Shown: positions 8,468 to 16,652, counted from the stretch's first letter. The stretch is 64,000 bases of DNA from an uncultured Prevotella sp. (GCA_905234265.1 CAJOHJ010000007.1:124001-188000); one strand, 5' to 3'. Numbers and translations are program-made. The notes: a model not told the origin generated them from the letters alone.

Positions 8468-8911
8468 ATGAACAAACTCTGTCTGCTGATATCATTGACT
8501 TTTCTGTCTGCCTGCTCGCTTGCAGATAAGGATGTGGCCGTGAAAAATGCCTCTGAGCAATGGGCCGACGCTTACTTCAACTATAACCTCGACGAGGCTA
8601 ACGAATTGACGTGCGACGAAAGCAGAAAGTGGATCAGCTTTGCTGCATCTAATGTTACGACGCAGGACTTTGAAATGCTTGGCGAGAGGCAGGAGAGGGC
8701 AGCGGTCGTTGCTGAAGAATGCCACTTCGGTGCCGACACTGTTGCTTATGTCTATCTCACTGTGACCAACTTTCTGGAGCCGGACACTATTGGCGGTGCA
8801 GGCAAATGGACTGAGGAAGGAAAGTTCATGATAGAGCTGCGGAAGCGTTCGGCAGGGTGGCAGGTCAGAATGGAAGGCCTACCGCAAAATGGAATGCAAA
8901 GTCGCGACTGA
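8468..8911 (+). CDS. Small predicted lipoprotein, possibly NTF2-like
   Basis: A 147-residue exported protein. Starting at the ATG at 8468 gives a compact signal peptide (MNKLCLLISLTFLSACS) with an LSAC lipobox and lipidated Cys at residue 16; an AAGGAT sequence precedes this ATG. In-frame codons at 8426 and 8444 are possible but fall in or near the promoter. The mature part has an alternating pattern suggestive of an alpha+beta NTF2-like (DUF4878-type) fold, which is an inference only. Its 3' end overlaps the convergent acyltransferase-TamL gene by 47 bp, so neither gene has room for its own terminator. Confidence 0.75.
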   Translation: MNKLCLLISLTFLSACSLADKDVAVKNASEQWADAYFNYNLDEANELTCDESRKWISFAASNVTTQDFEMLGERQERAAVVAEECHFGADTVAYVYLTVTNFLEPDTIGGAGKWTEEGKFMIELRKRSAGWQVRMEGLPQNGMQSRD

Positions 8912-11900
8912 GCGATGGATGTAGCAGTGGGAAATGCTCTCTGTCGGATGTATAGACAGGGTTGACGGCTTTCATTCCCATGTCGAACCTGACAATAAAA
9001 TAATCAAAATTCAATCGCATGCCGATGCCGTAGCTGGCAGCTATCTGGCGCCAGAATTCGCTGAAGCGGAACTGGCCGCCGGGCTGTACGTCGTAGTTCC
9101 GGAATGTCCAGATGTTGCCTGCATCGACGAAAAAGGCGCCGCCAAGCTTCCAGAAAAGGTGCGTGCGGTACTCCATGTTCATGTCTAACTTTATGTCGCC
9201 CGTCTGGTTGATGAAGTCGATGTTGCCGTCGGTGCCACGGTATGCTCCAGGCCCCAGGCTTCTGACAGCCCAGCCACGGACGCTATTGGCACCTCCTGAG
9301 AAGTATCGCTTCTCGAATGGGAGAATGCTGCTGTTGCCATAGGGGTAGGCCATGCCCAGTCCGAAATGAAGCACTATGTGGTTATTGTAGTCCAGCTGGA
9401 TGTTGCGTGTCAGCTGAACGTCGCTCTGAACATACTGCGCATAGGCCAGGTCGACGAAGGTGTATTGGCCGGCCTCATTCTGGTGGAAACCCATAGTGTG
9501 CGACATCAGCGACAGCAGGTTGCCGGCCGTCTCTGCATGCACCTTTATGGCTATCTTGCCATTGTTGTAGGTGTAGGAGAAGCCGCTCTTCATGATGAAG
9601 AGGTCTTCGTAGTTGTAGCGAAGAATGGCGTTGCGCGAATTTACGTCGTCGAGGTAGTTGTGCTGGAAGGTTGGGCTTATCCATGGCATCGAGATGTAGT
9701 TCAGGTCCAGCAGGTCTATCTGGTAGCGGTCGTGATGGCGCTGGTCGTTCCACTTGTATGACCATCCGACGGAGAATACGCGACGCCAGAACTCTGGCCG
9801 GTTCTGGCGGTCGTAGAGTACAGACAACTCTGACGTTGCATTTATGCGCCTGCGAAAGCTGGAAGACAGGAATGGGGCAACAAATCGTGGAAACGACAGC
9901 TTTGAGTCGACGGCATACTCCAGAAAGTTAGAGTTTGAATATCCCTCAAGACCCTTGATAGCTTCATAGGCTGCACGCAGCTGTATGGACAGATTTTCCG
10001 AGCCGCGGAAAATGTTGTTGTTCTGATAAGTCAGCGAGACTGCAGCACCCAAATCGCCGGCGGTATTAGTGCCTTCCGGCTGGAAGGATAGCGATGAAGG
10101 CTTGTTGGTGCGCACTTGGACGTCGCAGTCTAACAGCGGTTGCTGTGGATGCTCGCGGAACGTGATGTTTGTATAACGGACAGCACCAAGACGCCCGAAG
10201 TGGTTGTACGTGTTCTGCAGGTCGCGTGCTGAATACAAGTTGCCTTCTTCGATGAAAGTGTTGTTGCGCAGCACCTTTTGCCGCAGGTGAATGACGGAGT
10301 CTTCTGCATCGCTGCTCCGGAATGTTACCTGACTGATGTGGTATTGCTGATGCGGTGCGTCGCTGACGGTGTTGTCACGGTATCGGTGCAGCACAAGTGT
10401 CAGGTCGACGGCATTGCCGCCGGGAACAGAGTCGGCACGATAGGTTATGAAGTCTTTGTTGAAGTGGTAGTAGCCATTGTTGACAAGCAGTTGGGTGATG
10501 CGCTTGCGCTCTGCGTCAAGGTTGTCGACATTGAACATCATGCCCAGGCGCAGGCCTCGCTGGCGAAAGTCTGCTGTCTGAAGGAAGTGGGCTATCAGCG
10601 AGTCGCGTATGTCGTAGCGCACAAGGCGGATGTAGTAGGGCTGTCCGGGATGGATATTATAGGTGGCTGCAATTTTCTTTCCTTTAGCGGCCGTGGACAC
10701 GTCCACCGTAGCATTGAGAAATCCCATGTTCCGCACCTGCCGGCAGAGAGTCTGCGCAGAAACAGCAGTGGCCATGGAGTCGTAGATGACTGGGGCCTCA
10801 CCCATGTTGCGCAGCGTGCGGTTTATCCATTTCGTAGTGTCGCGTCCAGACAGAGAGTAGGTGCGCAAGGGCAGCTTTATCCAAGAGAACCAGCGTGAGT
10901 TCTCTTTCTGCTTGACAAGAGGGCGCAGGGCTGTCGTTGAAAGGTTCTTATGCTTGGAGTCTGAATGTATGAAAGTCCTGTCGAGGAGATAGTCTCCGTC
11001 GGCAACATATTTGGTTTCTGAACACGATGCAAGCATCATCAGCAACAAGACGGCCCCTGCCGTAGACAGCATCCGGCGGCCGCAGAAAAGCCGCGATAGG
11101 CTGAGGGCGTCAATGACGAGGCCGATGAGCAGGCTGCCGGAAATAGAAATAAGCAAAGACAGCAGGAGGAACAGCATGCCTGTGGGGTCGAAGGCCAAAA
11201 AGGGCAGCAATGACTTGCATAGAATTGTAAAGATGGGCGAGAACAGAAATATTGGAAGCGTGTTCCGGCCAAGGAAGAGGAAGAGCCGCCTGGCAGTTCC
11301 GGGCAGCACAGGGAATACTACCAGACAGATGCTTATAGACATATAGACAACTATAAGACCGGCGAAGGTGTTGCTGTGCAGGTTGGCCTCACTGAGCGCC
11401 AACAGGCAAAAGGCTGGAAGGGAAAGCCACGACGCCCGGAAAAACTGGCGGAAGCCAAGGGTGCTTTGACGGACAACTGCCCCCAAAAGAAAATAGAGCG
11501 ACATAGACAATGACATCACGCCAAGCAGCGAAAGCAGGATAAAGCCTACTGCTGTGGCAAACAGCTTGGCAGCAGTTCCTGGTGTTTTATTCAGAAAAGC
11601 AAGATAATAAACTGACGCGCAGACGATTAACGTGTGCAAATACCAGTAGGGACCCAGTGGGTGGAGCAGTAGCTTGTCGGCAAAGACCTGTGGTGTAAGC
11701 AGGTCAATATGCTCGCGGATGGGCAGCAGCGAAGCCATCACTGTATAGCCGCTCTCCATAGCCAGATAGGGAACTGCAAAGCCCATCACTGTACGTGCAA
11801 ATGCACCTGCCGGCTTGGCAACATTCATCAGATAGCCTGAAACAACAAGAAATGCAGGCATGTGGAAAGTATATACCAACTGCTTGGCATAAGGATAGGT

Positions 11901-12047
11901 GTTGCCGATGTAAACCAGATGGAATGCCACCATCAGCACAATCATGACAGCCTTGATGAAGTCAAGCTCTGGAAGACGGCTGACGGATGAAGACTGTATG
12001 CCCAGTGTAGAAGGATTGGGGGGATATGACTGTGGAGCGGTAGGCAT
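8865..12047 (-). CDS. Fusion of acyltransferase-3 membrane protein and TamL-like Omp85 outer-membrane protein
   Basis: One uninterrupted 1060-codon frame contains two normally separate proteins. Residues about 20-325 are an acyltransferase family 3 domain: an N-terminal RLPELDFIKA segment, TFHMPAFLVVSGY, and about ten hydrophobic helices; this family transfers acyl groups to sugars or lipids at the inner membrane. At residue 326 a Met begins MLSTAGAVLLLMMLASC, a complete lipoprotein signal with its Cys at 342. Then follows a TamL-like protein: the SETKYVADGDYLLDR start typical of Bacteroidetes TamL, POTRA-like repeats and an Omp85 beta-barrel with the L6 motif SVRGWAVRSLGPG, ending in Phe. 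Starting at ATG 11072 the TamL part alone would be 735 residues. There is no stop between the halves. Signal peptidase II could release TamL after translation, or translation could restart internally; both are inference. Confidence 0.85.
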   Translation of the reverse strand: MPTAPQSYPPNPSTLGIQSSSVSRLPELDFIKAVMIVLMVAFHLVYIGNTYPYAKQLVYTFHMPAFLVVSGYLMNVAKPAGAFARTVMGFAVPYLAMESGYTVMASLLPIREHIDLLTPQVFADKLLLHPLGPYWYLHTLIVCASVYYLAFLNKTPGTAAKLFATAVGFILLSLLGVMSLSMSLYFLLGAVVRQSTLGFRQFFRASWLSLPAFCLLALSEANLHSNTFAGLIVVYMSISICLVVFPVLPGTARRLFLFLGRNTLPIFLFSPIFTILCKSLLPFLAFDPTGMLFLLLSLLISISGSLLIGLVIDALSLSRLFCGRRMLSTAGAVLLLMMLASCSETKYVADGDYLLDRTFIHSDSKHKNLSTTALRPLVKQKENSRWFSWIKLPLRTYSLSGRDTTKWINRTLRNMGEAPVIYDSMATAVSAQTLCRQVRNMGFLNATVDVSTAAKGKKIAATYNIHPGQPYYIRLVRYDIRDSLIAHFLQTADFRQRGLRLGMMFNVDNLDAERKRITQLLVNNGYYHFNKDFITYRADSVPGGNAVDLTLVLHRYRDNTVSDAPHQQYHISQVTFRSSDAEDSVIHLRQKVLRNNTFIEEGNLYSARDLQNTYNHFGRLGAVRYTNITFREHPQQPLLDCDVQVRTNKPSSLSFQPEGTNTAGDLGAAVSLTYQNNNIFRGSENLSIQLRAAYEAIKGLEGYSNSNFLEYAVDSKLSFPRFVAPFLSSSFRRRINATSELSVLYDRQNRPEFWRRVFSVGWSYKWNDQRHHDRYQIDLLDLNYISMPWISPTFQHNYLDDVNSRNAILRYNYEDLFIMKSGFSYTYNNGKIAIKVHAETAGNLLSLMSHTMGFHQNEAGQYTFVDLAYAQYVQSDVQLTRNIQLDYNNHIVLHFGLGMAYPYGNSSILPFEKRYFSGGANSVRGWAVRSLGPGAYRGTDGNIDFINQTGDIKLDMNMEYRTHLFWKLGGAFFVDAGNIWTFRNYDVQPGGQFRFSEFWRQIAASYGIGMRLNFDYFIVRFDMGMKAVNPVYTSDREHFPLLHPSLSRDFAFHFAVGLPF

Positions 12048-12090
12048 TTGTTTTTAATATGTATGACTGTCTCTATACAATTTGCAGCCA

Positions 12091-12098
12091 CAAAATTA
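12091..12098 (-). promoter_or_regulatory. Promoter of the acyltransferase-TamL gene, -7 element
   Basis: Reads TAATTTTG on the minus strand, matching TAnnTTTG, 44 bp upstream of the start at 12047. Confidence 0.5.
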
Positions 12099-12149
12099 CT
12101 TAGTTTTTTGCTTTTTGCCCCGAAATTCATGATTTTTTTCGGAAAATTA

Positions 12150-12180
12150 TTTGGAAATATCACAATTATGCGTAAATTTG
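12150..12180 (+). promoter_or_regulatory. Promoter of the CTD-like / L,D-transpeptidase / sigma factor block
   Basis: TTTG at 12150-12153 and TAAATTTG at 12173-12180 are spaced 19 bp apart, matching both the -33 and -7 elements of the Bacteroidetes consensus. The implied start near 12187 supports ATG 12211 for the first gene. Confidence 0.7.
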
Positions 12181-12210
12181 CAACTGAGTATGAACAAAAC
12201 AGTAAGGCTT

Positions 12211-12528
12211 ATGAAGAAAAGACTACTCAATTTTTCATTCTTGGCAATGTTGCTCTTGGCTGTTCCCAACGCCGTGAACGCTACAAATGTAGACATGGAA
12301 ATGGGCATCGTCGAGCAGGCTGGCGACGAAATATCACTGACCATCAATGGGCAGCAGATTACTGTCTATGGTGCACAGGGCGAGACCTTGGAAGTCGTTA
12401 CGCTTACTGGAAGAGTGATGAAGCGGATAAAGATTGACAATAACATCCAGCGTATAGAATTAAACGTACAGAAAGGTTGCTACATATTGAAGATAGGAAA
12501 ATTGGCAAGAAAAGTGTCTATGCAGTAA
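12211..12528 (+). CDS. Small secreted protein made of little more than a CTD-like domain
   Basis: A 105-residue protein with a clear signal peptide (MKKRLLNFSFLAMLLLAVPN, cleavage after NAVNA). The mature part of about 80 residues reads ITVYGAQGETLEVVTLTGRV, then NVQKGCYILKIGKLARKVSM. That is the pattern of a type IX secretion C-terminal sorting domain (IYxxxGxxV ... KGxYxxxxxxxxxKxxx) with almost no cargo in front. The family match is by eye. Another in-frame ATG at 12190 is too close to the inferred transcription start. The 3' end overlaps the start of the L,D-transpeptidase gene by 52 bp in another frame, suggesting translational coupling. Confidence 0.7.
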   Translation: MKKRLLNFSFLAMLLLAVPNAVNATNVDMEMGIVEQAGDEISLTINGQQITVYGAQGETLEVVTLTGRVMKRIKIDNNIQRIELNVQKGCYILKIGKLARKVSMQ

Positions 12529-14105
12529 CCCTGGCCACGGTTTTGCTGGCAGCAGGCTTCCATGCCTGTGATTATATAAAACCAAGTAACAGAACTGGAA
12601 TAGATATGGAGGCGTTTTCAAAATTGAAGACGCCTGCTTTCGTTTTTGACTACAGTGAGACTTGCAATAACATAAAACAGCTTGCCAGTACCCCCGCTGA
12701 AGGCATAAAGAGAATAGCCTCCGATGCCGACAAGGCTGCTAATGCCTATTACGCTGGCCGGGAACGTCCGCAGCTGTTATGGGTGCGACGCACAGGAGTT
12801 GACGACAGAGCAGACTCGCTGCTTAGCATATTGAAAGGTGCAAGCATGGATGGACTTTCGGAAGAGGCTTTCTTCGTTGGCAGCATTACCAGGGATTTAA
12901 ATGCTATGAGAAACCTCAGCTTTGACAAACAGACAGGAAGCATCAATCATCTGGCAGCACGGCTGGAATATATGCTTACACTGGCTTTCTTCCGATATGC
13001 TGCTGGCCAGCGGTTTGGCTTCTGCAATCCTTATAAGACTTTTAACCATTTGGATGTCGAAAAGCAGGACTCCGTCAGAAAGTTTACCATCTACAGGGGA
13101 CTGTACGATGCTGATACAGAACTGCCCACAGACTCCTTCTTCACTGAGCTGCGGCACTGGATAACCGAAGGCCAGACTGGCAGCCGTCTGCAACAGCTGC
13201 AGCCCACCGACAAGATATACCACACTCTGAAAGAACAGTTGCATGGAACAACTGACGAAGAGCTGCGCATTAAAATACTTTGCAACATGGAACGGCGTCG
13301 CTGGAGAGCACGCCAGCCATTGAACGAAGGCGAAAAGCGCATCGTTGTAAACATACCTGCCTTCGAACTCTATGCCTACGGCGGCGACTCTGTGACAAGC
13401 ATGAAGGTTGTTTGCGGTGCAGTAACCACAAAGACGCCGCAGCTGAACAGTAACATAGAGTGGATGGAGGTCAATCCTGTGTGGGTCATACCAAAGAGCA
13501 TTGTTGAGCACGATGTGTCAAGGCATGCCGGCGACGAGTCCTATTTCGAACGCAACCGCTATGACATCTTCGAAAGAGCCACCAATCAGCAGTTTGGCAT
13601 TGCGGAGGTAAGCCGTGCCATGCTTCTGAGTGGTAAATACAAGGTTGTGCAAAGGGGTGGGGCAGGCAACTCTCTTGGGCGGATTGTCTTTAGGTTTAAG
13701 AACAAGTTTTCCGTCTTCTTGCACGACACATCAACACCGTCGGCATTTTTGCGTGAGTCCAGAGCTGCATCACATGGCTGTGTCCGTGTGAGCAGACCTT
13801 TTGACCTGTCGCAGTTCGTTCTTGAGCAGCCGGAAGAATGGCTCTCCGACCGCATTCGGATAGCAATGGGCATTGCGCCTGAGACAGACCGCGGCAAGGC
13901 TTATGTAAGAAATCACACGCCGGAAGAGTGCAATAAGATTGTTGGCTATGTGCCAGTAAAGCCTCGCGTACCTATTTATATTATATATCAGACCATGTGG
14001 CCCGATACCAACGGAGTAATGACCCAATGGCCGGACATTTATGGCTACGACAATATCATCATGAAACAAATAGCACCATACATTGATGGCAGCAAAAACA
14101 TCTGA
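12477..14105 (+). CDS. L,D-transpeptidase (YcbB-like), predicted lipoprotein or periplasmic
   Basis: Predicted to form 3-3 peptidoglycan cross-links or attach proteins to the wall. The C-terminal third has the YkuD catalytic signature: FLHDTSTPSAFLRESRAASHGCVRV, with catalytic Cys at about residue 435 and the SHGC-x-R core. The central region resembles the N-terminal scaffold of YcbB-type enzymes. Upstream of the first in-frame ATG (12606) the frame encodes KKSVYAVTLATVLLAAGFHAC, a hydrophobic export signal ending in a lipobox-like Cys. The only usable start before it is the TTG at 12477, inside the previous gene. That start is therefore favoured but unproven. The stop overlaps the sigma-factor start by 20 bp. 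Confidence 0.85.
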   Translation: MLHIEDRKIGKKSVYAVTLATVLLAAGFHACDYIKPSNRTGIDMEAFSKLKTPAFVFDYSETCNNIKQLASTPAEGIKRIASDADKAANAYYAGRERPQLLWVRRTGVDDRADSLLSILKGASMDGLSEEAFFVGSITRDLNAMRNLSFDKQTGSINHLAARLEYMLTLAFFRYAAGQRFGFCNPYKTFNHLDVEKQDSVRKFTIYRGLYDADTELPTDSFFTELRHWITEGQTGSRLQQLQPTDKIYHTLKEQLHGTTDEELRIKILCNMERRRWRARQPLNEGEKRIVVNIPAFELYAYGGDSVTSMKVVCGAVTTKTPQLNSNIEWMEVNPVWVIPKSIVEHDVSRHAGDESYFERNRYDIFERATNQQFGIAEVSRAMLLSGKYKVVQRGGAGNSLGRIVFRFKNKFSVFLHDTSTPSAFLRESRAASHGCVRVSRPFDLSQFVLEQPEEWLSDRIRIAMGIAPETDRGKAYVRNHTPEECNKIVGYVPVKPRVPIYIIYQTMWPDTNGVMTQWPDIYGYDNIIMKQIAPYIDGSKNI

Positions 14106-14634
14106 AGAATTACTGTTACGGCAGCTGCGCGACCCTAAGACCCGGAACAAGGCTTTCGAGGCAGTTGTGCGCCAATACAGCGAACAGCTCTATTGGCACG
14201 TAAGACGCATGGTGCTGTCACACGATGATGCCGACGACATCATGCAGAATGTCTTCATGAAAGCATGGCAGCACATAGACAACTTCCATGAAGACGCAAA
14301 GCTCTCAACGTGGCTATACAGAATTGCCGTCAATGAAAGCCTTGACTTCTTGCGCAAGCAGAAGCAGCAGAACATCAGTGCCGACGACAATGCCGGTGTG
14401 GCCAACATGCTTATGGCAGACAGGTATTTTGATGGTGACGAGACCGAAGCGCAGCTGCAAGAAGCTATATCCAAACTGCCCGAAGTGCAGAGGACTGTTT
14501 TCAACCTAAGATATTTCCAAGAGATGAAGTACAGCGAGATGAGTAGCGTGCTCAACACTTCAGAAGGCTCTTTGAAGGCTTCCTATCATCTGGCAGTGAA
14601 AAAAATATCCGAATTTTTTAAAAAACATGATTAA
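14086..14634 (+). CDS. ECF-type RNA polymerase sigma factor
   Basis: A 182-residue sigma-70 family regulator with only regions 2 and 4. Region 2 is visible as AFEAVVRQYSEQLYWHVRRM and DADDIMQNVFMKAW; region 4 as LPEVQRTVFNLRYFQEMKYS followed by the helix-turn-helix SVLNTSEGSLKASYHLAVKKI. Start is ATG 14086; a TTG three bases earlier is also in frame. It overlaps the L,D-transpeptidase stop and is followed after 78 bp by a single-span membrane protein that may act as its anti-sigma partner, an arrangement common in Bacteroidetes. This suggests an envelope-stress circuit, which is inference. Confidence 0.92.
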   Translation: MAAKTSEELLLRQLRDPKTRNKAFEAVVRQYSEQLYWHVRRMVLSHDDADDIMQNVFMKAWQHIDNFHEDAKLSTWLYRIAVNESLDFLRKQKQQNISADDNAGVANMLMADRYFDGDETEAQLQEAISKLPEVQRTVFNLRYFQEMKYSEMSSVLNTSEGSLKASYHLAVKKISEFFKKHD

Positions 14635-14712
14635 ACCTTCGACCACGATGTTGGTCTAAAAGATAAAAGAAACAGAGTGAGACATACCAAACCTGTATGA
14701 AAGGAATTTGCA

Positions 14713-15120
14713 ATGAACGAGAAAATTCTTGAAGATTTTGACAAGAGCCGTCTTGGTGATTTTGACAAGAGCAATCTTGGTGATTTTGGCAAGACAAATC
14801 ATTTCAAAGTGCCGGAAGGCTATTTTGACCAGTTGGCATCTAACGTGATGAGCAAGATAGCGACTGATATGACTGCCAAAGAGGCTGATAGGACTGCCAA
14901 AGAGGCTGATAGGACAGCCAAAGTCGTCACATTACGAAAAGCTCTCCTTGTGGCCGCCTCAGTTGTAGCTGCGGTTGTCATGGGAATATCATATTACTTC
15001 CACACCAATTCTGCCGAGCAGCAGCTGGCCGATGTGTATGACAGCGAGTACATTGATGATGCCGCCGATTATGTCATGCTGGACAATTCCGAGATTTATG
15101 CCTGTTTGGAAGACAATTAA
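14713..15120 (+). CDS. Repeat-bearing single-span membrane protein, candidate anti-sigma factor
   Basis: 135 residues, no named family recognised. The N-terminus has about 2.7 copies of an 8-residue repeat (DFDKSRLG, DFDKSNLG, DFGKTN). It continues into HFKVPEGYFDQLASNVMSKI, a segment common in proteins encoded after ECF sigma genes in Bacteroidetes. A second repeat of 7 residues (TAKEADR) follows, then one transmembrane helix (KALLVAASVVAAVVMGISYYF) and an acidic periplasmic tail. Layout (cytoplasmic N-terminus, one helix, short outside tail) fits an anti-sigma or accessory regulator of the sigma factor upstream. No zinc-binding anti-sigma motif is visible. Confidence 0.75.
   Translation: MNEKILEDFDKSRLGDFDKSNLGDFGKTNHFKVPEGYFDQLASNVMSKIATDMTAKEADRTAKEADRTAKVVTLRKALLVAASVVAAVVMGISYYFHTNSAEQQLADVYDSEYIDDAADYVMLDNSEIYACLEDN
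14734..14799 (+). repeat. In-frame 24-nt tandem repeat in the candidate anti-sigma gene
   Basis: Units at 14734-14757 and 14758-14781 differ at two bases; a third, partial copy runs to 14799. The repeat keeps frame and encodes DFDKSxLG. Confidence 0.9.
14871..14923 (+). repeat. In-frame 21-nt tandem repeat in the candidate anti-sigma gene
   Basis: Two identical 21-nt units (14871-14891 and 14892-14912) and a partial third copy encode TAKEADR repeats just before the transmembrane helix. Confidence 0.9.
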
Positions 15121-15168
15121 ATGTAAGGGATGTTTTGGAAGAGAATTAAACTTTAGGAGAATTTGAAT

Positions 15169-15615
15169 ATGAAAAAAAGAATATTTTCTGTCATAATGAT
15201 GTCACTTGTTGCCATATGCGTAATGGCACAAGGTGAGCGAAAGTTTTCTCCTCAGCAGTTTGAGGCAGAACTTGAGGCATTTGTTACCAAGGAGGCTAAA
15301 ATGACGCAGCAGGAAGCTGCAGCCTATTTCCCCCTTCTGCGTGAGATGCACCAGAAGCAGCGCAAGCTCTATTCAGCCATTAGGAAAGGCAAGAATGCCC
15401 CGGCTAATGAGCAGGCTTATGCAGAAGCAATCAGCCAGGGGGACGCCATCGGCATAGAAGTCAAGACCATTGAGCAGCAATATCACCAGCAGATGCTGAA
15501 GAGTGTACCTGCTTCAAAAGTCTATGCTGCAATAAAGGCAGAAGAGCGTTTTCACAGACGCATGATGAAAGGCTGGCAGCAGCACGCTAAGAAGCCGAAG
15601 GGCAGAGACCGTTGA
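15169..15615 (+). CDS. Spy/CpxP-like small periplasmic protein
   Basis: 148 residues with a signal peptide (MKKRIFSVIMMSLVAICVMA, cleavage near AQG). The mature part is helical and rich in Gln, Glu, Lys and Arg, with FSPQQFEAELEAFVTKEAKM and YFPLLREMHQKQRKLY. This resembles the Spy/CpxP-like helical proteins often encoded at the end of Bacteroidetes ECF sigma operons. ATG 15169 is chosen because TAGGAG lies 9 bp before it; a TTG two codons upstream is also in frame. The 3' end overlaps the convergent nth gene by 29 bp. Confidence 0.75.
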   Translation: MKKRIFSVIMMSLVAICVMAQGERKFSPQQFEAELEAFVTKEAKMTQQEAAAYFPLLREMHQKQRKLYSAIRKGKNAPANEQAYAEAISQGDAIGIEVKTIEQQYHQQMLKSVPASKVYAAIKAEERFHRRMMKGWQQHAKKPKGRDR

Positions 15616-16219
15616 GGAAGCATTCTTTGCAATGAGGCTTTCGGGCCGTACATACATACCTGCCGTGGAGCAACAGCCAGTGATGGGCTTTGGAGCGCTC
15701 TTCGGCAGGTATGTTTTTCAGCAGAACATTTTCAACCTTATGTGGAGTGTTTGCGGTGGCCGGTACAAGACCAAGACGGTGACTGACGCGGTAGACATGA
15801 GTGTCTACGGCAACTGTGGCCTGGCCAAAAGCAACGTTCTGTATAACATTAGCCGTCTTACGGCCTACGCCAGGCAGCAGAAGAAGGCTCTCGGTGTCGG
15901 AAGGCACTTCACCGCCAAACCGCTCCGCCAGCATTCTGGCCGTCTGAACCAGATGTAGTGCTTTTGCGTTAGGATAAGACACGCTGCCTATGAATTCCAG
16001 CAAATCTTCAGGCTCTGCTTCAGCCATTGACTGCGCGTCAGGGTAATGAAGAAACAGTTCTCCAGTTACCATGTTTACACGCTTGTCCGTACACTGGGCG
16101 CTGAGAATTACAGCCGCCAATAATTGAAAGGTGCTGCCGAACGTCAGTTCTGTGTCAGCCTCAGGCATGTGTTCCTTCAGGGCGGAGAAGACTCTATCGT
16201 ATCGTTCCTTAATTCTCAT
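15587..16219 (-). CDS. nth: Endonuclease III
   Basis: Base-excision repair DNA glycosylase and AP lyase acting on oxidised pyrimidines. 210 residues is the usual size. Visible: the helix-hairpin-helix LPGVGRKTANV with catalytic Lys121, the VDTHV segment with catalytic Asp139, and the C-terminal 4Fe-4S loop C-x6-C-x2-C-x5-C (CTARKPHCKECFLNGLC). It is the last gene of a minus-strand run; the 79-bp gap before it shows no good TAnnTTTG element. Confidence 0.96.
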   Translation of the reverse strand: MRIKERYDRVFSALKEHMPEADTELTFGSTFQLLAAVILSAQCTDKRVNMVTGELFLHYPDAQSMAEAEPEDLLEFIGSVSYPNAKALHLVQTARMLAERFGGEVPSDTESLLLLPGVGRKTANVIQNVAFGQATVAVDTHVYRVSHRLGLVPATANTPHKVENVLLKNIPAEERSKAHHWLLLHGRYVCTARKPHCKECFLNGLCPSAS

Positions 16220-16298
16220 CGTTCAGAGTGTACATTTTTTGTTGGTTGGGGGGTGTTCTTTTTAGTGGTTGAGTTTTGTTCTTGTCAGTCTGTTGTTA

Positions 16299-16652
16299 TC
16301 ATGCAAGGTCATTCGTCAGGCGGCGGATGTAGTCACGGGTCCAGTCGTAAAGATGAAATTTTCTGTCGTCGTAGCTCATGAGGTCAAGGTCGATGGTTAC
16401 ACGTTCCTTCGTCCTGCCGGTTTTTGCTTCCATGTCTTTCAGCAGCTTAACGACCTCCTCTGCCGACTTTTGCGTTTCAGCAGTTGCAAGCTGGTTCAAA
16501 TACATTTTTCCGCTCCCGCTATGATCTGCGGTCCATATCCTGCGGCTGAACGTAACACGGTCAAAGCTTACTGCCAGGCATTCCTTGGCCCATGTCATAT
16601 ATGCGCTTTGCCTGACATTAGAGCCTAACGATACAAGAATTCGGTGTGACAT
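16299..16652 (-). CDS. folK: Short 6-hydroxymethyl-7,8-dihydropterin pyrophosphokinase-like protein
   Basis: Resembles HPPK, which pyrophosphorylates 6-hydroxymethyldihydropterin in folate synthesis. The N-terminal HRILVSLGSNV, the YLNQLATAET segment, the GRTKERV stretch and the metal-binding VTIDLDLMSYDD (the TLDLDI motif of E. coli HPPK) are present. At 117 residues it lacks most of the region after the DLD motif that makes up the last third of the 159-residue E. coli enzyme; instead it ends with DWTRDYIRRLTND. ATG 16652 is preferred over an in-frame TTG at 16658. It begins 8 bp after fbp. Confidence 0.75.
   Translation of the reverse strand: MSHRILVSLGSNVRQSAYMTWAKECLAVSFDRVTFSRRIWTADHSGSGKMYLNQLATAETQKSAEEVVKLLKDMEAKTGRTKERVTIDLDLMSYDDRKFHLYDWTRDYIRRLTNDLA

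Noticed and set aside
11040..11110. Missed stop codon or frameshift between the acyltransferase and TamL halves
   Set aside because: The junction read codon by codon stays in one frame through LSRLFCGRRMLSTAGAV; no stop is present. Sequencing error cannot be excluded but is not seen.
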